A stretch of DNA of 64,000 bases from Candidatus Melainabacteria bacterium (GTDB lineage Bacteria > Cyanobacteriota > Vampirovibrionia > Obscuribacterales > Obscuribacteraceae). The translations under genes were made by a program, and so were the position numbers. Position 1 is the stretch's first letter; each line of letters starts with the position of its first letter. The stretch covers positions 992,001 to 1,056,000 of the forward strand of contig CP064963.1 of the NCBI GenBank assembly GCA_016699165.1. Reading direction: 5' to 3'. Positions 52,452 through 59,946 of this stretch are shown here, one piece after another. The notes beneath the pieces were generated by a model. The model was not told where the DNA came from and did no database searches. It saw nothing but the letters and a program-made list of their open reading frames with translations.

Positions 52452-52916
52452 ATGAGCACAGAAATACAAGTAGCAGAAGTAGAAGCACAAGCAGGCAAAA
52501 TTGGAGAAGGAGCAACTCTCGTTCCCAAAACCGAAATGACCCCACAGCAACTTGACGAAATTTTTGGTGCTCCAAATTTTGAAAAAGAGAAAAGTGAGCC
52601 AACTAATTCAAACTCTGAAAAAAGCAAATTCGGCGGAGTTGGCGAAGATAAAGAAGGTCGCCTGTCATACCTTGGAAACGAATCGGGTGGTCTAAACATT
52701 GACGAGAACCTACGCAAAGAAATGCTGAAGGCTGACGAAGGCAAGCATGTATTGAATGTGGATGGCAAGGAATTTCGATACACCAGAAACGCTGATGGCG
52801 TAACTCTTTATACTCCCGACGGTAATTTCGGTGTTCGCATGGACAATGACGGCAAAGTCGTCAAAACATTCAACAACGAAAAAAAATTGGACAGCGAAAT
52901 GTGGGACAAAGAATAG
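52452..52916 (+). CDS. Small acidic array protein C
   Basis: This 154-residue acidic protein begins MSTEIQVAEVEAQAGKIG, almost the same 15 residues as the fourth protein. It has LSYLGNESGG, a helix (LRKEMLKADEGKHVLN), then VDGKEFRYTRNADGVTLYTPDGNFGVRMDNDGK-type repeats and ends EMWDKE. The sequence suggests a small beta fold built of two hairpins (VDGKEFRYTRNADGVTLYTPDG); I do not recognise the family. TGAGGC lies 15 bases before the ATG. Confidence 0.7.
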   Translation: MSTEIQVAEVEAQAGKIGEGATLVPKTEMTPQQLDEIFGAPNFEKEKSEPTNSNSEKSKFGGVGEDKEGRLSYLGNESGGLNIDENLRKEMLKADEGKHVLNVDGKEFRYTRNADGVTLYTPDGNFGVRMDNDGKVVKTFNNEKKLDSEMWDKE

Positions 52917-52966
52917 CTCCCGATACCGAATAAGCACCCCAACCATTCAAATGAGGCAATCACACC

Positions 52967-53446
52967 ATGAGTACAGAATTACAAGTAGCAGAAGTAGAAG
53001 CACAAGCCGGTTCTAAATTAGAGCAAGGCGAACCCAGTGCTTTGACCGTTGAGCAAAGAGGACAGCTGAACCGAGAAATTTATGGTGAACCTGATACGAA
53101 CTCAACAGGCAAAGAAGGTTCCGAATATATGAGCAAGAAAGACGGAGGTCCTTTCACTCTCGATGAAAATGGCAAAATCGAAACCTTTGGAAATAAATCT
53201 GGCACTATTGAGAATTTCCAAGAACAACTGAAAGAAATGCTCAAGCAAGAAAATGGAAAACATGTACTTGAAATAGACGGTAAAAAATTTCCTTACAGTC
53301 GCACTGACGAAGGAATTATACTTCACACGCCTGACTATAAAGACGGATTACGCATAGACAACAATGGCAATGTACTTGAAGTCTTAGATAATCTCAAAGA
53401 CAAGCCAAAAATCAAACTGAATCCAGATCAGATCTGGGGACCATAG
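52967..53446 (+). CDS. Small acidic array protein D
   Basis: This 159-residue protein is the closest relative of the third. The first 15 residues are nearly identical, also at the DNA level, and it has IETFGNKSGT, a helix (FQEQLKEMLKQENGKHVLE), then IDGKKFPYSRTDEGIILHTPDYKDGLRIDNNGN, ending QIWGP. The central 50 residues differ more. The last gene of the array; a hairpin follows 46 bases later. Confidence 0.7.
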   Translation: MSTELQVAEVEAQAGSKLEQGEPSALTVEQRGQLNREIYGEPDTNSTGKEGSEYMSKKDGGPFTLDENGKIETFGNKSGTIENFQEQLKEMLKQENGKHVLEIDGKKFPYSRTDEGIILHTPDYKDGLRIDNNGNVLEVLDNLKDKPKIKLNPDQIWGP

Positions 53447-53491
53447 TACCGCTATTGATACCAGTAGTAATAGCAAATATAATCGAAGAAA

Positions 53492-53513
53492 AGGGGCAGA
53501 TTACTCTGCCCCT
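53492..53513 (+). terminator. Terminator-like hairpin after the array
   Basis: A perfect 9-bp stem AGGGGCAGA and TCTGCCCCT with a TTAC loop lies 46 bases after the last array gene. The following ATCCTCGTCTTCT is pyrimidine-rich but not a U-run, so termination efficiency is uncertain. Confidence 0.6.
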
Positions 53514-53576
53514 ATCCTCGTCTTCTCAGTTAGCATTGAACCAGTGGAAAAAAAACTTTCTTTTTAGTAAGGGTTA

Positions 53577-53652
53577 TTGAGCCTCAACCATAATTTGGTA
53601 CTGGTGTGTGTGGTGTGCCGAGTGGCGTTTACCTCTCGTTGTTGAGGCTCAA
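53577..53652. repeat. 12-bp perfect inverted repeat with a 52-base loop
   Basis: TTGAGCCTCAAC (53577-53588) and GTTGAGGCTCAA (53641-53652) are perfect complements around a GT-rich 52-base interior. On the plus strand it is followed by AAAAG, on the minus strand it is preceded by ssb, whose stop lies 16 bases away. It could be a structured 3' end for ssb mRNA, a small RNA, or a trace of a mobile element. No open reading frame is inside. Confidence 0.5.
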
Positions 53653-53668
53653 AAAGTCGGGGCGGCGG

Positions 53669-54073
53669 TTAGATCTTTCCTCCTTTGTTAGTTGTTAATT
53701 CAAAATTTTCTGCGGCAGAAGAAAGATCACCCAAGTCGTTGTCGGCTCTGCGGGATGATTTGGGCGGCAATGCCATTTGGCTGACATGCACGACCGGTGT
53801 GATTCTTTCTTTTCCCTCTTTGTCTAACCAGTGCTCGAGAGAAAATCTTCCTGACACTGCAACCTGAGAGCCTTTGGCTAGATATTGACTCGATAGTTGA
53901 GCCAGCTTGTCCCAGGTTTCTACTTTGAAGAAGTCGCATGTTTTCTCTTTCCGCACTTTGTTGAATCCGTTGACTGCAAGCACTAAGGTTGTTTTGATTC
54001 TTCCGCTTACAAATTCAGTAGATTCAGGGTCTTTAACCAGATTTCCCACAATTGATATTGTTACGAGGCTCAT
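53669..54073 (-). CDS. ssb: Single-stranded DNA-binding protein
   Basis: The 134-residue protein starts MSLVTISIVGNLVKDPES, contains the OB-fold blocks KTTLVLAVNGFNKV, CDFFKVETWDKLAQLSSQYL and GSQVAVSGRFSLEHWLDKEGK, and ends with a short acidic/polar tail that lacks the DDDIPF-type tip of typical SSB. That absence suggests it does not recruit the usual partners, so it may be a paralogue such as YtcX/phage-like SSB or a second SSB. It starts with GGAG before the ATG. Its promoter contains an operator-like repeat. Confidence 0.93.
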   Translation of the reverse strand: MSLVTISIVGNLVKDPESTEFVSGRIKTTLVLAVNGFNKVRKEKTCDFFKVETWDKLAQLSSQYLAKGSQVAVSGRFSLEHWLDKEGKERITPVVHVSQMALPPKSSRRADNDLGDLSSAAENFELTTNKGGKI

Positions 54074-54137
54074 AATTTCTCCTTCCTTCTATTTAAGTTG
54101 CCGGGGGCAACAAATTCAGCTTCAATTGGGGGAGACA

Positions 54138-54170
54138 TTTGTATAGTACCACCATACAAACGTATGTCAA
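54138..54170 (-). promoter_or_regulatory. ssb promoter with operator-like inverted repeat
   Basis: On the minus strand a perfect -35 TTGACA (54165-54170) is followed 16 bases later by TACTAT (54143-54148); TATACA at 54140-54145 is a better -10 but 19 bases away. A 7-bp inverted repeat TTTGTAT-N9-ATACAAA (54138-54160) runs from the spacer across the -10 box, where a bound repressor would block RNA polymerase. It is 65-90 bases before the ssb ATG. The identity of the regulator is unknown; a LexA-like factor is one guess. Confidence 0.6.
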
Positions 54171-54303
54171 TGCACTTTTAACATTTTCGGACGCTCGAAC
54201 TCCCGAAGCGCCGTAAATTGGGCTTATCAGAGTGGTTCATGTCTTTTGTACAAGGGTATGAAGCAATTGAACGGTGTGATTCTTCCTTCCATATATAAGG
54301 TCT

Positions 54304-55404
54304 GTGGCTCAACAAACCGACTGGTTTTCAAGATACAAGTGGTGCGAACCCATCGCCCAGGGCGGGATGGGCGTCGTGTATTTGGCCGAAGATAAACTCA
54401 CAGGCAATTCAAAATGCGTTATCAAGCAGTTGCGCAGCGACAGCGCCTCTGAAGAAGAAGCTTCCGAATCTATGCGTTTGTTCAGACGCGAAACTCAGCT
54501 TTTAAAAGAACTGGACCACGCAGGCATAGTTCGATTCTTTGATGACTTCGTTTCGCCTGATGGCAAACTCTTTCTGGTTATGGATTATATAGAAGGAAAC
54601 AATTTAGAGACTATCCTGCAAAACTTTGGGCCCTTCACCCAGGACGACGCCATCAAAGTCTGTATTCAGATATGCGAAGTGCTCGAATATTTGCACGAGC
54701 GCACTCCACCCATTTTGTATCGCGACTTAAAACCAAGCAATTTGATGCTGACACCAGACGGTCAGGTAATATTCATCGACTTTGGTATCGCCCGCGTTTT
54801 CATGGAAAAAGAATCCGCAACAAGAGTTGTCACAGCAGGTTATTCTCCGCCCGAGCAATATTTCGGCAAACCAGAAACACGCTCAGACCTTTACGCTCTT
54901 GGAACCACCATGTCGCACATCATAACCGGTCTGCGTCCGCGTCCTTTGATGACCTGCGTGCCTATAAAAGAACTACCAGATATGATACCGGACTTAAACT
55001 CACTCATTACAGAGCTGACATCGCACAGTCCAGAAGATCGCCCACGCAGTGCACGTATAGTTAGACACAGGCTATACAGAATCTATCAGCAATTGCACCC
55101 TGACTTTGAAATACCAGACGACGCTTTCGTTGAAGCACCAGCTACTTATGAAGAGCAGAGCATAAGTAAGAAATTGCGCAAACTAGGTCTTGAACAGCAA
55201 CGCTCCTCAGAGCGATTGAAGCAAGAAAAAGGTCCCGATTCACAAGTCTTCGACGATGATTCGATGCCAACCACGGTGAAAAAAATATTGTCCGACACCG
55301 GACAACCCGAGCGCAACCTGCGTCGCAAGCCAGGCTCGCGAGCAATAGAGCCTGAAGAAAAACCCAGTATTTGGTCTAAAATATTCGGCAAAAAAGACAA
55401 ATGA
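54304..55404 (+). CDS. Hanks-type Ser/Thr protein kinase, soluble
   Basis: The 366-residue protein has a complete kinase domain (1-265): the Gly loop QGGMGVVYLAED, Lys41 in CVIKQL, the catalytic loop YRDLKPSNL with Asp140, DFG at 158-160, and the activation segment GYSPPEQYFGK with the TRSDLYALG helix. The HRD motif reads YRD, as in some bacterial kinases. No membrane segment, PASTA or other sensor domain follows; the last 100 residues are charged, ending in the basic WSKIFGKKDK. It starts with GTG and the AAGG spacing is tight. Its substrates are unknown. Confidence 0.92.
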   Translation: MAQQTDWFSRYKWCEPIAQGGMGVVYLAEDKLTGNSKCVIKQLRSDSASEEEASESMRLFRRETQLLKELDHAGIVRFFDDFVSPDGKLFLVMDYIEGNNLETILQNFGPFTQDDAIKVCIQICEVLEYLHERTPPILYRDLKPSNLMLTPDGQVIFIDFGIARVFMEKESATRVVTAGYSPPEQYFGKPETRSDLYALGTTMSHIITGLRPRPLMTCVPIKELPDMIPDLNSLITELTSHSPEDRPRSARIVRHRLYRIYQQLHPDFEIPDDAFVEAPATYEEQSISKKLRKLGLEQQRSSERLKQEKGPDSQVFDDDSMPTTVKKILSDTGQPERNLRRKPGSRAIEPEEKPSIWSKIFGKKDK

Positions 55405-55443
55405 AGATCTGACTAATAGACAAAGACAAAATATGGGGTGTCT

Positions 55444-56325
55444 ATGTTTTTTAAAAGAATGGTATCACTTGCACTATTAATCGCGAGCCAAGTCTACTTT
55501 CAAGCGGCACATGCACAAGCAAATTTAACACCGCGCCAGACTTACGAAAATTATTTACAGGCAGAAGCGAAGCACGAAGACGTAAGTCAATACATGCTAG
55601 AACCAGTAGATCCTGTTAAGGCTGCTGAGGCAAAAAAGAAATTCGAAGAACTTCCTGCCGATCAAAAACTGGCTCTTGAAGGTTTGCGCAATGCCTTTGG
55701 TGCTATGATGCCAAAAAATCAAAAATACATGACCGAAACTGTAGACCAAGACACAGCGAGACTATTTTATGGTCAGGGGATGGACAAAGAAGGCTATACT
55801 GAAATAATTATGCAGAAATCGCATGGCGCCTGGAAAATAAAGAGCACATGCTGCCACATGAATACCAAATTGCAAGGCAAAATTCAGAGTCAAAAATCAA
55901 TTAATACCGCATATGGTGCAGTTAAAAGACAATTTCCGCAAGTGCCAGTTCACGGCAAAATAAATGGTGTCGAGTTCAAGCCAAATGGCGTCAAGCTCTG
56001 GGATCCACATACACTAACGTTTTCATACCCCGAAGCCATCATTCCAGACAAAAGTTTCACTCTGTGGTTTCACTTCTTCAAAGGCTCCATGATAAACACT
56101 CGCACCTCTCAAACGGTAGCACGAGAATTCGGCTCTGAGAAAGGCGAAATATCTGTGTGGGTCGAAGAGAAGGGCAAGAAAACTAAAATGCTAAGCGGGG
56201 GAGAATTCGGTATTCAGCTAGCTATAAGTCCCAAGAATGCTCAGGGACTTATTCCAGGCTACATCATTTTGCAGACTGCGGACCCTGGAACCTTTCTGGA
56301 AGGTTATTTCTACGCTAAACAATAA
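55444..56325 (+). CDS. Secreted protein of unknown function
   Basis: The ATG at 55444 has GGGG five bases upstream; an in-frame GTG two codons earlier is less likely. A signal peptide (MVSLALLIASQVYFQAAHAQ) is cleaved near AQA. The 270-residue mature part has an N-terminal helical, DUF4878-like half (TPRQTYENYLQAEAKHED; GAWKIKSTCCHMN, with adjacent cysteines) and a beta-rich C-terminal half (LTFSYPEAIIPDKSFTLWFHFF). No family is sure. It converges on hipA with an 11-base overlap. Confidence 0.7.
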   Translation: MFFKRMVSLALLIASQVYFQAAHAQANLTPRQTYENYLQAEAKHEDVSQYMLEPVDPVKAAEAKKKFEELPADQKLALEGLRNAFGAMMPKNQKYMTETVDQDTARLFYGQGMDKEGYTEIIMQKSHGAWKIKSTCCHMNTKLQGKIQSQKSINTAYGAVKRQFPQVPVHGKINGVEFKPNGVKLWDPHTLTFSYPEAIIPDKSFTLWFHFFKGSMINTRTSQTVAREFGSEKGEISVWVEEKGKKTKMLSGGEFGIQLAISPKNAQGLIPGYIILQTADPGTFLEGYFYAKQ

Positions 56326-57622
56326 TTTGCCGATGTCCAAGCTTATATTGAGCGGCTTGCTTTTCACTAAGACCGGCTTTTGTTGCAAAATCGGACCAAT
56401 CCGAAACGCTTTTTTGCACATCATTGATGATGCTTTTTACTCGACCAGATTTGAGTAAAGCTTTTCGTCCACATTCCACAAAATCTTCAAGAACAAAATT
56501 ATCTCGTTTGCCATTTATCGACATCTGGTGTTGATTGGTCCAGTCACCATCTTTATTCCAGCTATATGTCATGTCAAAAGCAGGAGCTAAAGACCACTTT
56601 CCTCTGCGATCCATAAGAAAGGCGATATTCTTGGTGTGATCATCATGGTTTCGTGAAACCACATTGAATATCATGCGGCGAAATTGCTGCTCTACGGCAT
56701 CTAATCCTAGCTCAAGATGTCGCATCACATTCATAGCTTCTTCGTACGAATAAACTCCAGCGGAATTAAAATCAAAATGAGCAAGTCCACACAAAGACTG
56801 CATATGAAGCTTAGAGCCATCATTCAATCTGTCGAAGCGCCTCGTGACAAAGTGATTGCGTCCATTTTCTTTTAGCAATCGACATTCTGTCATTTCGATG
56901 CCCGCTGCGACTGCCATCAGATTGTAGGCGTACTCGACGATTCCGTATCCTTGCGGATCGGCCAACTCTTTATCTTTGTTATTGGAAACACCATCGAACT
57001 TGAGTAGCCAGTAAGAAAAACCCTCGGGTGCAATTGTTTGACCTGAGCGAATTTCTCCGGTCGCCTCATTCCAAGCAATAAGCGCTTTCGCTCTGGCACC
57101 ACCTGCTGAAGAGCTGACTTTGACAATATCATTTAACGCATCGGATTTATCGTGGCCAAACTTTTCGAACTTGGTATTAAAATCGACTCTTTCTTGTAAA
57201 ACCCTGTTAGCTAATTCCACTAATTCCGGAATATCTACCACTGTAGATTTATCCAGTGACACTTCAGGTGGTGCATACTCAAGAGCGCCCATTCCACGAC
57301 TACCTGTATAACGAAGACGTTCAACTGCATCAAAGCTTTCTGGTAGACGCCCTTGATTGGCTAGCCATGCGTCGATCACCCGGTTTCCAAATTTATCAGG
57401 AAGAGAGTCGGCAAGCATTCCAGGCAATCCATGAAATGATTCTTTTCGCAGAGTGGCAAAAGAAAATACTTGATTTGATAATGGCATTTGCAAAGGTGAA
57501 ACTTGAATATCGCTTCCTACAAATGCGGGGTCGTACTGAAAATTAGCTATTCCACCTGGCTCATCCAATGTGACGGCTCCAATAGTGGTGCCCCACAATT
57601 TAACCCAGGCTGTGCTAGTCAT
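56315..57622 (-). CDS. hipA: HipA-family toxin (Ser/Thr kinase)
   Basis: The 435-residue protein has the HipA plan: N-terminal Couple-HipA domain (VKLWGTTIGAVTLDE, FHGLPGMLADSLPDKFGN) and the HipA kinase domain, with SSAGGARAKALIAW (ATP-binding Gly/Ser loop), WLLKFDGV (Lys), the catalytic RNHDDHTKNIAFL and the metal-binding FDMTYS. HipA toxins phosphorylate tRNA synthetases or other targets and cause persistence. The start ATG overlaps the antitoxin stop (ATGA). Residues appear intact, so it is probably active. Confidence 0.93.
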   Translation of the reverse strand: MTSTAWVKLWGTTIGAVTLDEPGGIANFQYDPAFVGSDIQVSPLQMPLSNQVFSFATLRKESFHGLPGMLADSLPDKFGNRVIDAWLANQGRLPESFDAVERLRYTGSRGMGALEYAPPEVSLDKSTVVDIPELVELANRVLQERVDFNTKFEKFGHDKSDALNDIVKVSSSAGGARAKALIAWNEATGEIRSGQTIAPEGFSYWLLKFDGVSNNKDKELADPQGYGIVEYAYNLMAVAAGIEMTECRLLKENGRNHFVTRRFDRLNDGSKLHMQSLCGLAHFDFNSAGVYSYEEAMNVMRHLELGLDAVEQQFRRMIFNVVSRNHDDHTKNIAFLMDRRGKWSLAPAFDMTYSWNKDGDWTNQHQMSINGKRDNFVLEDFVECGRKALLKSGRVKSIINDVQKSVSDWSDFATKAGLSEKQAAQYKLGHRQIIV

Positions 57623-57972
57623 TCATCGCCCCATTTCCAGACAGCCTCTTCAGACCTGGACTTCGTCGGCTTCCTAGCGCGTCGGCGTTGCTTTTTTTTC
57701 TGCTCCATTCTGGCTATTTCTATAGGACTAGTAGATTGCGGCGGAACTAGCGCATCGATACAATTCATGAGACCTAATGCTCTAAGAACTCGAATCAAAC
57801 TGATAAAATCAGTCGGCAAGCCATTTTCCAATCTGACAATAGTCGGACGAGTAATTCCTGCATTTTTCGCCACGCTCTCTTGGGTCAAGTTTCGATTAAG
57901 TCTCAGTTGAGATAATCTTTGTCCAAGTTCTTTTAAAACTGATTCGTCATTCAAATAGTCGGTTATTATCAT
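57619..57972 (-). CDS. hipB: HipB-like XRE-family antitoxin
   Basis: The protein has a helix-turn-helix of XRE type (LGQRLSQLRLNRNLTQESVAKN with AGITRPTIVRLENG) and a basic, disordered C-terminus (KKKQRRRARKPTKS) that may contact HipA. The ATG at 57972 (MIITDYL) is preferred; an in-frame ATG seven codons earlier would add AIIII-type residues and sits beyond a palindrome overlapping the first. It likely represses its own promoter and neutralises HipA. Overlaps hipA by four bases. Confidence 0.88.
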   Translation of the reverse strand: MIITDYLNDESVLKELGQRLSQLRLNRNLTQESVAKNAGITRPTIVRLENGLPTDFISLIRVLRALGLMNCIDALVPPQSTSPIEIARMEQKKKQRRRARKPTKSRSEEAVWKWGDE

Positions 57973-58060
57973 AATGATAATTATAGCATACATTAATGTT
58001 CAATTATCGCATAGAGATAAGTAAAGTTATCATTAAGCGAAGTATAGCAATTACCGATAA
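57966..58060 (-). promoter_or_regulatory. Repeated TTATC/GATAA operator sites before hipBA
   Basis: Three sets of facing TTATC and GATAA half-sites lie here: a perfect TTATCAT-A-ATGATAA palindrome (57966-57980) over the preferred hipB start, TTATC-N7-GATAA (58004-58020), and TTATC (58027) with GATAA (58056), spaced wider. Such repeats fit autoregulation by HipB, whose E. coli relative also binds several spaced palindromes. No confident -35/-10 was assigned, although the region is AT-rich. Confidence 0.55.
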
Positions 58061-58066
58061 TTACAA

Positions 58067-58101
58067 TTTACTTTAAGTACCGAACAGGCATTTAAAGTAA
58101 A
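58067..58101. repeat. 10-bp inverted repeat upstream of hipBA
   Basis: TTTACTTTAA (58067-58076) and TTAAAGTAAA (58092-58101) are perfectly complementary with a 15-base interior. It may be another operator, or the end signal for the truncated gene remnant beside it. Confidence 0.45.
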
Positions 58102-58123
58102 CTAAAACAATCATTAAACTGAA

Positions 58124-58237
58124 TCAATCGACAATTTCAAATGTCACCTTCCATTGACCAGTAACCAAATAGCCTGGTTGAATCTGTTTTTCGTATTTGA
58201 GAACGAGTTGGCTTGACTCGATTCGATCACAAAAGCT
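58124..58237 (-). pseudogene. Probable 3' remnant of a lost gene
   Basis: The minus strand reads 37 sense codons and a stop, with protein-like composition (QLVLKYEKQIQPGYLVTGQW, VTFEIVD) and no start codon; a stop lies just upstream. The strand-rich sequence looks like the C-terminal beta strands of a larger protein whose 5' part is missing. The family is not recognisable from so short a piece. Confidence 0.35.
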
Positions 58238-58292
58238 TTAAAAAAGTCGGTTATGCTTTAGATATCTGAGATTTGATAACGAAAGGTTTGTA

Positions 58293-58523
58293 ATGCGCAT
58301 ATTTAGTCTTCTTCTGTCCGTTGGCATACTTACAATGAGTTCCCCTGCAAGCTTTGGCAAAGATGTTCATAAGCGCACAGGCGGTAATGTCAAAACTTAT
58401 AAAACGACCAACAAGAAAATTGTTCGCGCAAAACCAGTCGAAAAAAGAAAATATAAATCCAAAGAAGTGCAAGACTTCATGGATGGAAAAACAAATAAGT
58501 TAAACGGTTACGACAAGTTCTAG
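58293..58523 (+). CDS. Small secreted basic protein
   Basis: A 76-residue protein with GAAAGG before its ATG. A signal peptide (IFSLLLSVGILTMSSPASFG) leaves a mature protein of about 54 residues that is rich in Lys and Asn (TYKTTNKKIVRAKPVEKRKYKSKEV), ending NKLNGYDKF. No cysteine is present. Family unknown. It converges with the next gene, sharing the bases CTAG for both stop codons. Confidence 0.65.
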   Translation: MRIFSLLLSVGILTMSSPASFGKDVHKRTGGNVKTYKTTNKKIVRAKPVEKRKYKSKEVQDFMDGKTNKLNGYDKF

Positions 58524-59926
58524 TCAATCGATTGAACTGTCCACTCCCAAGGAATCTCGTTTTTCTCAATTTGGGAAATCCATTCATCGAGTAGGAAGGA
58601 ATCATCGCAATCATCCTCCTCATCCACACCCTTGAAGTTCGCTTTGCATTCTTTCAAAAAATCGACTACTGACTTTTGTTGATTCTCTTTTAAAAGATCA
58701 AGACACAAGTTGCAATCGATATCTTCGACGTATGAATAATTTCTGACGAGTGGAATTGCATTTTGAAGATGCTTAATGGCTTCGTTAATATTGCCTTGCT
58801 TTAGTTCCAATTGTCCTAAAACAATTTCTCCAATATGAATGCCGTAGTCGGGCTCATCTTCGAATTTAAGCGAGAGCTTTTTATATTCTAGAGCTGCCTC
58901 TTTGGCTACTTCAAATCTTCTACTGTCAAAAGCTGTGCGCGGCAGAGTGGCTAAGTCTCTGTATCTTCTCCAGGTTGGTAACTCTTCTTTAAGCGATCTT
59001 TCAAGAGTTCTATAGCCATGCAAGGTTAATACCTTCTCTATAGGTTTGGCTTTTTCCAAAAACTCTTCAACTGCCAATTTTTCTCCCAACTCGTGAAGTT
59101 CAGCAATTAAACTGAAATTTGGAATAAATGTACGCTTAGTTCCTTCTGGAAAACTGCTGAAAAGATGAGAAATTGCCTGTTTGTTTTTTTTCTCTTTCAA
59201 GGCGAGTAATCCAAGAACTGTGTGAGAAGTAAAATTAATGCGCGGATCTGATTTAAAATCATCAGTTTCAACAATATTCTCTAGTGATAGCAACGCTGCT
59301 TTCTTTGCAATTTCAAACCAACCGGCATTATACGCAAGTTTCGCAACACGAGATTGATAATATGAATAGAGAATTTCAACTTCTAAATCATTTAAATCGA
59401 GAAATCGATCGTATTCAGCAAGAGCTAACTCTTCAAAACTGCTGCCCCAAATTTGATATAGTCCGCTCAACGCACGTGCTACATCGTCGTTTTTTGGAGC
59501 AATTTCTTTAGCTCGTAGCAAATATTTTTCTGCCAGTGCCTTGCTCAAAGAATCCAGACGTTCAGATGCAACAATCAGAATTTCTACAGAATCTAAATTT
59601 TCTTCGGCTTTCCTTTTCCATGCCAGATAACATTCGAGTCTCTGGCGGTAAGTCATTACAGGATTGAAGATTTGAAAATGACGTTGCAATCTTAAAGGAT
59701 GATGCTCTATCAACCAGCAAAAATGCTCAACAAACGAAGCTTTATTAGCATTGTCATTCGCTAATCGAAACTGCAAATACCCCAAAGCTTGCATTCGCAG
59801 CTCGAAATCATTTGGACTAGACTTCAAGTATTTAAACATGGATTTAGCTTTTGCAGATGAAAGCTCATTTGCAGCACTCACCAGATTATCGATTCTACGG
59901 TATTCTTCTTCATCCGATGAGGACAT
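58520..59926 (-). CDS. Helical repeat (TPR-like) protein, unknown function
   Basis: The 468-residue soluble protein consists of paired helices resembling degenerate TPRs, for example ALAEKYLLRAKEIAPKNDDVARALSGLY and EIVLGQLELKQGNINEAIKHLQNAIP. The N-terminus is acidic, and there is a Glu/Asp-rich segment (GVDEEDDCDDSFLL) before the C-terminus. No signal peptide is present. It may be a scaffold. It sits 21 bases downstream of ddl on the same strand and could be read from the mur transcript, although its link to the cell wall is unknown. Confidence 0.75.
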   Translation of the reverse strand: MSSSDEEEYRRIDNLVSAANELSSAKAKSMFKYLKSSPNDFELRMQALGYLQFRLANDNANKASFVEHFCWLIEHHPLRLQRHFQIFNPVMTYRQRLECYLAWKRKAEENLDSVEILIVASERLDSLSKALAEKYLLRAKEIAPKNDDVARALSGLYQIWGSSFEELALAEYDRFLDLNDLEVEILYSYYQSRVAKLAYNAGWFEIAKKAALLSLENIVETDDFKSDPRINFTSHTVLGLLALKEKKNKQAISHLFSSFPEGTKRTFIPNFSLIAELHELGEKLAVEEFLEKAKPIEKVLTLHGYRTLERSLKEELPTWRRYRDLATLPRTAFDSRRFEVAKEAALEYKKLSLKFEDEPDYGIHIGEIVLGQLELKQGNINEAIKHLQNAIPLVRNYSYVEDIDCNLCLDLLKENQQKSVVDFLKECKANFKGVDEEDDCDDSFLLDEWISQIEKNEIPWEWTVQSID

Positions 59927-59946
59927 GATGCAATCGACCGTAATAA

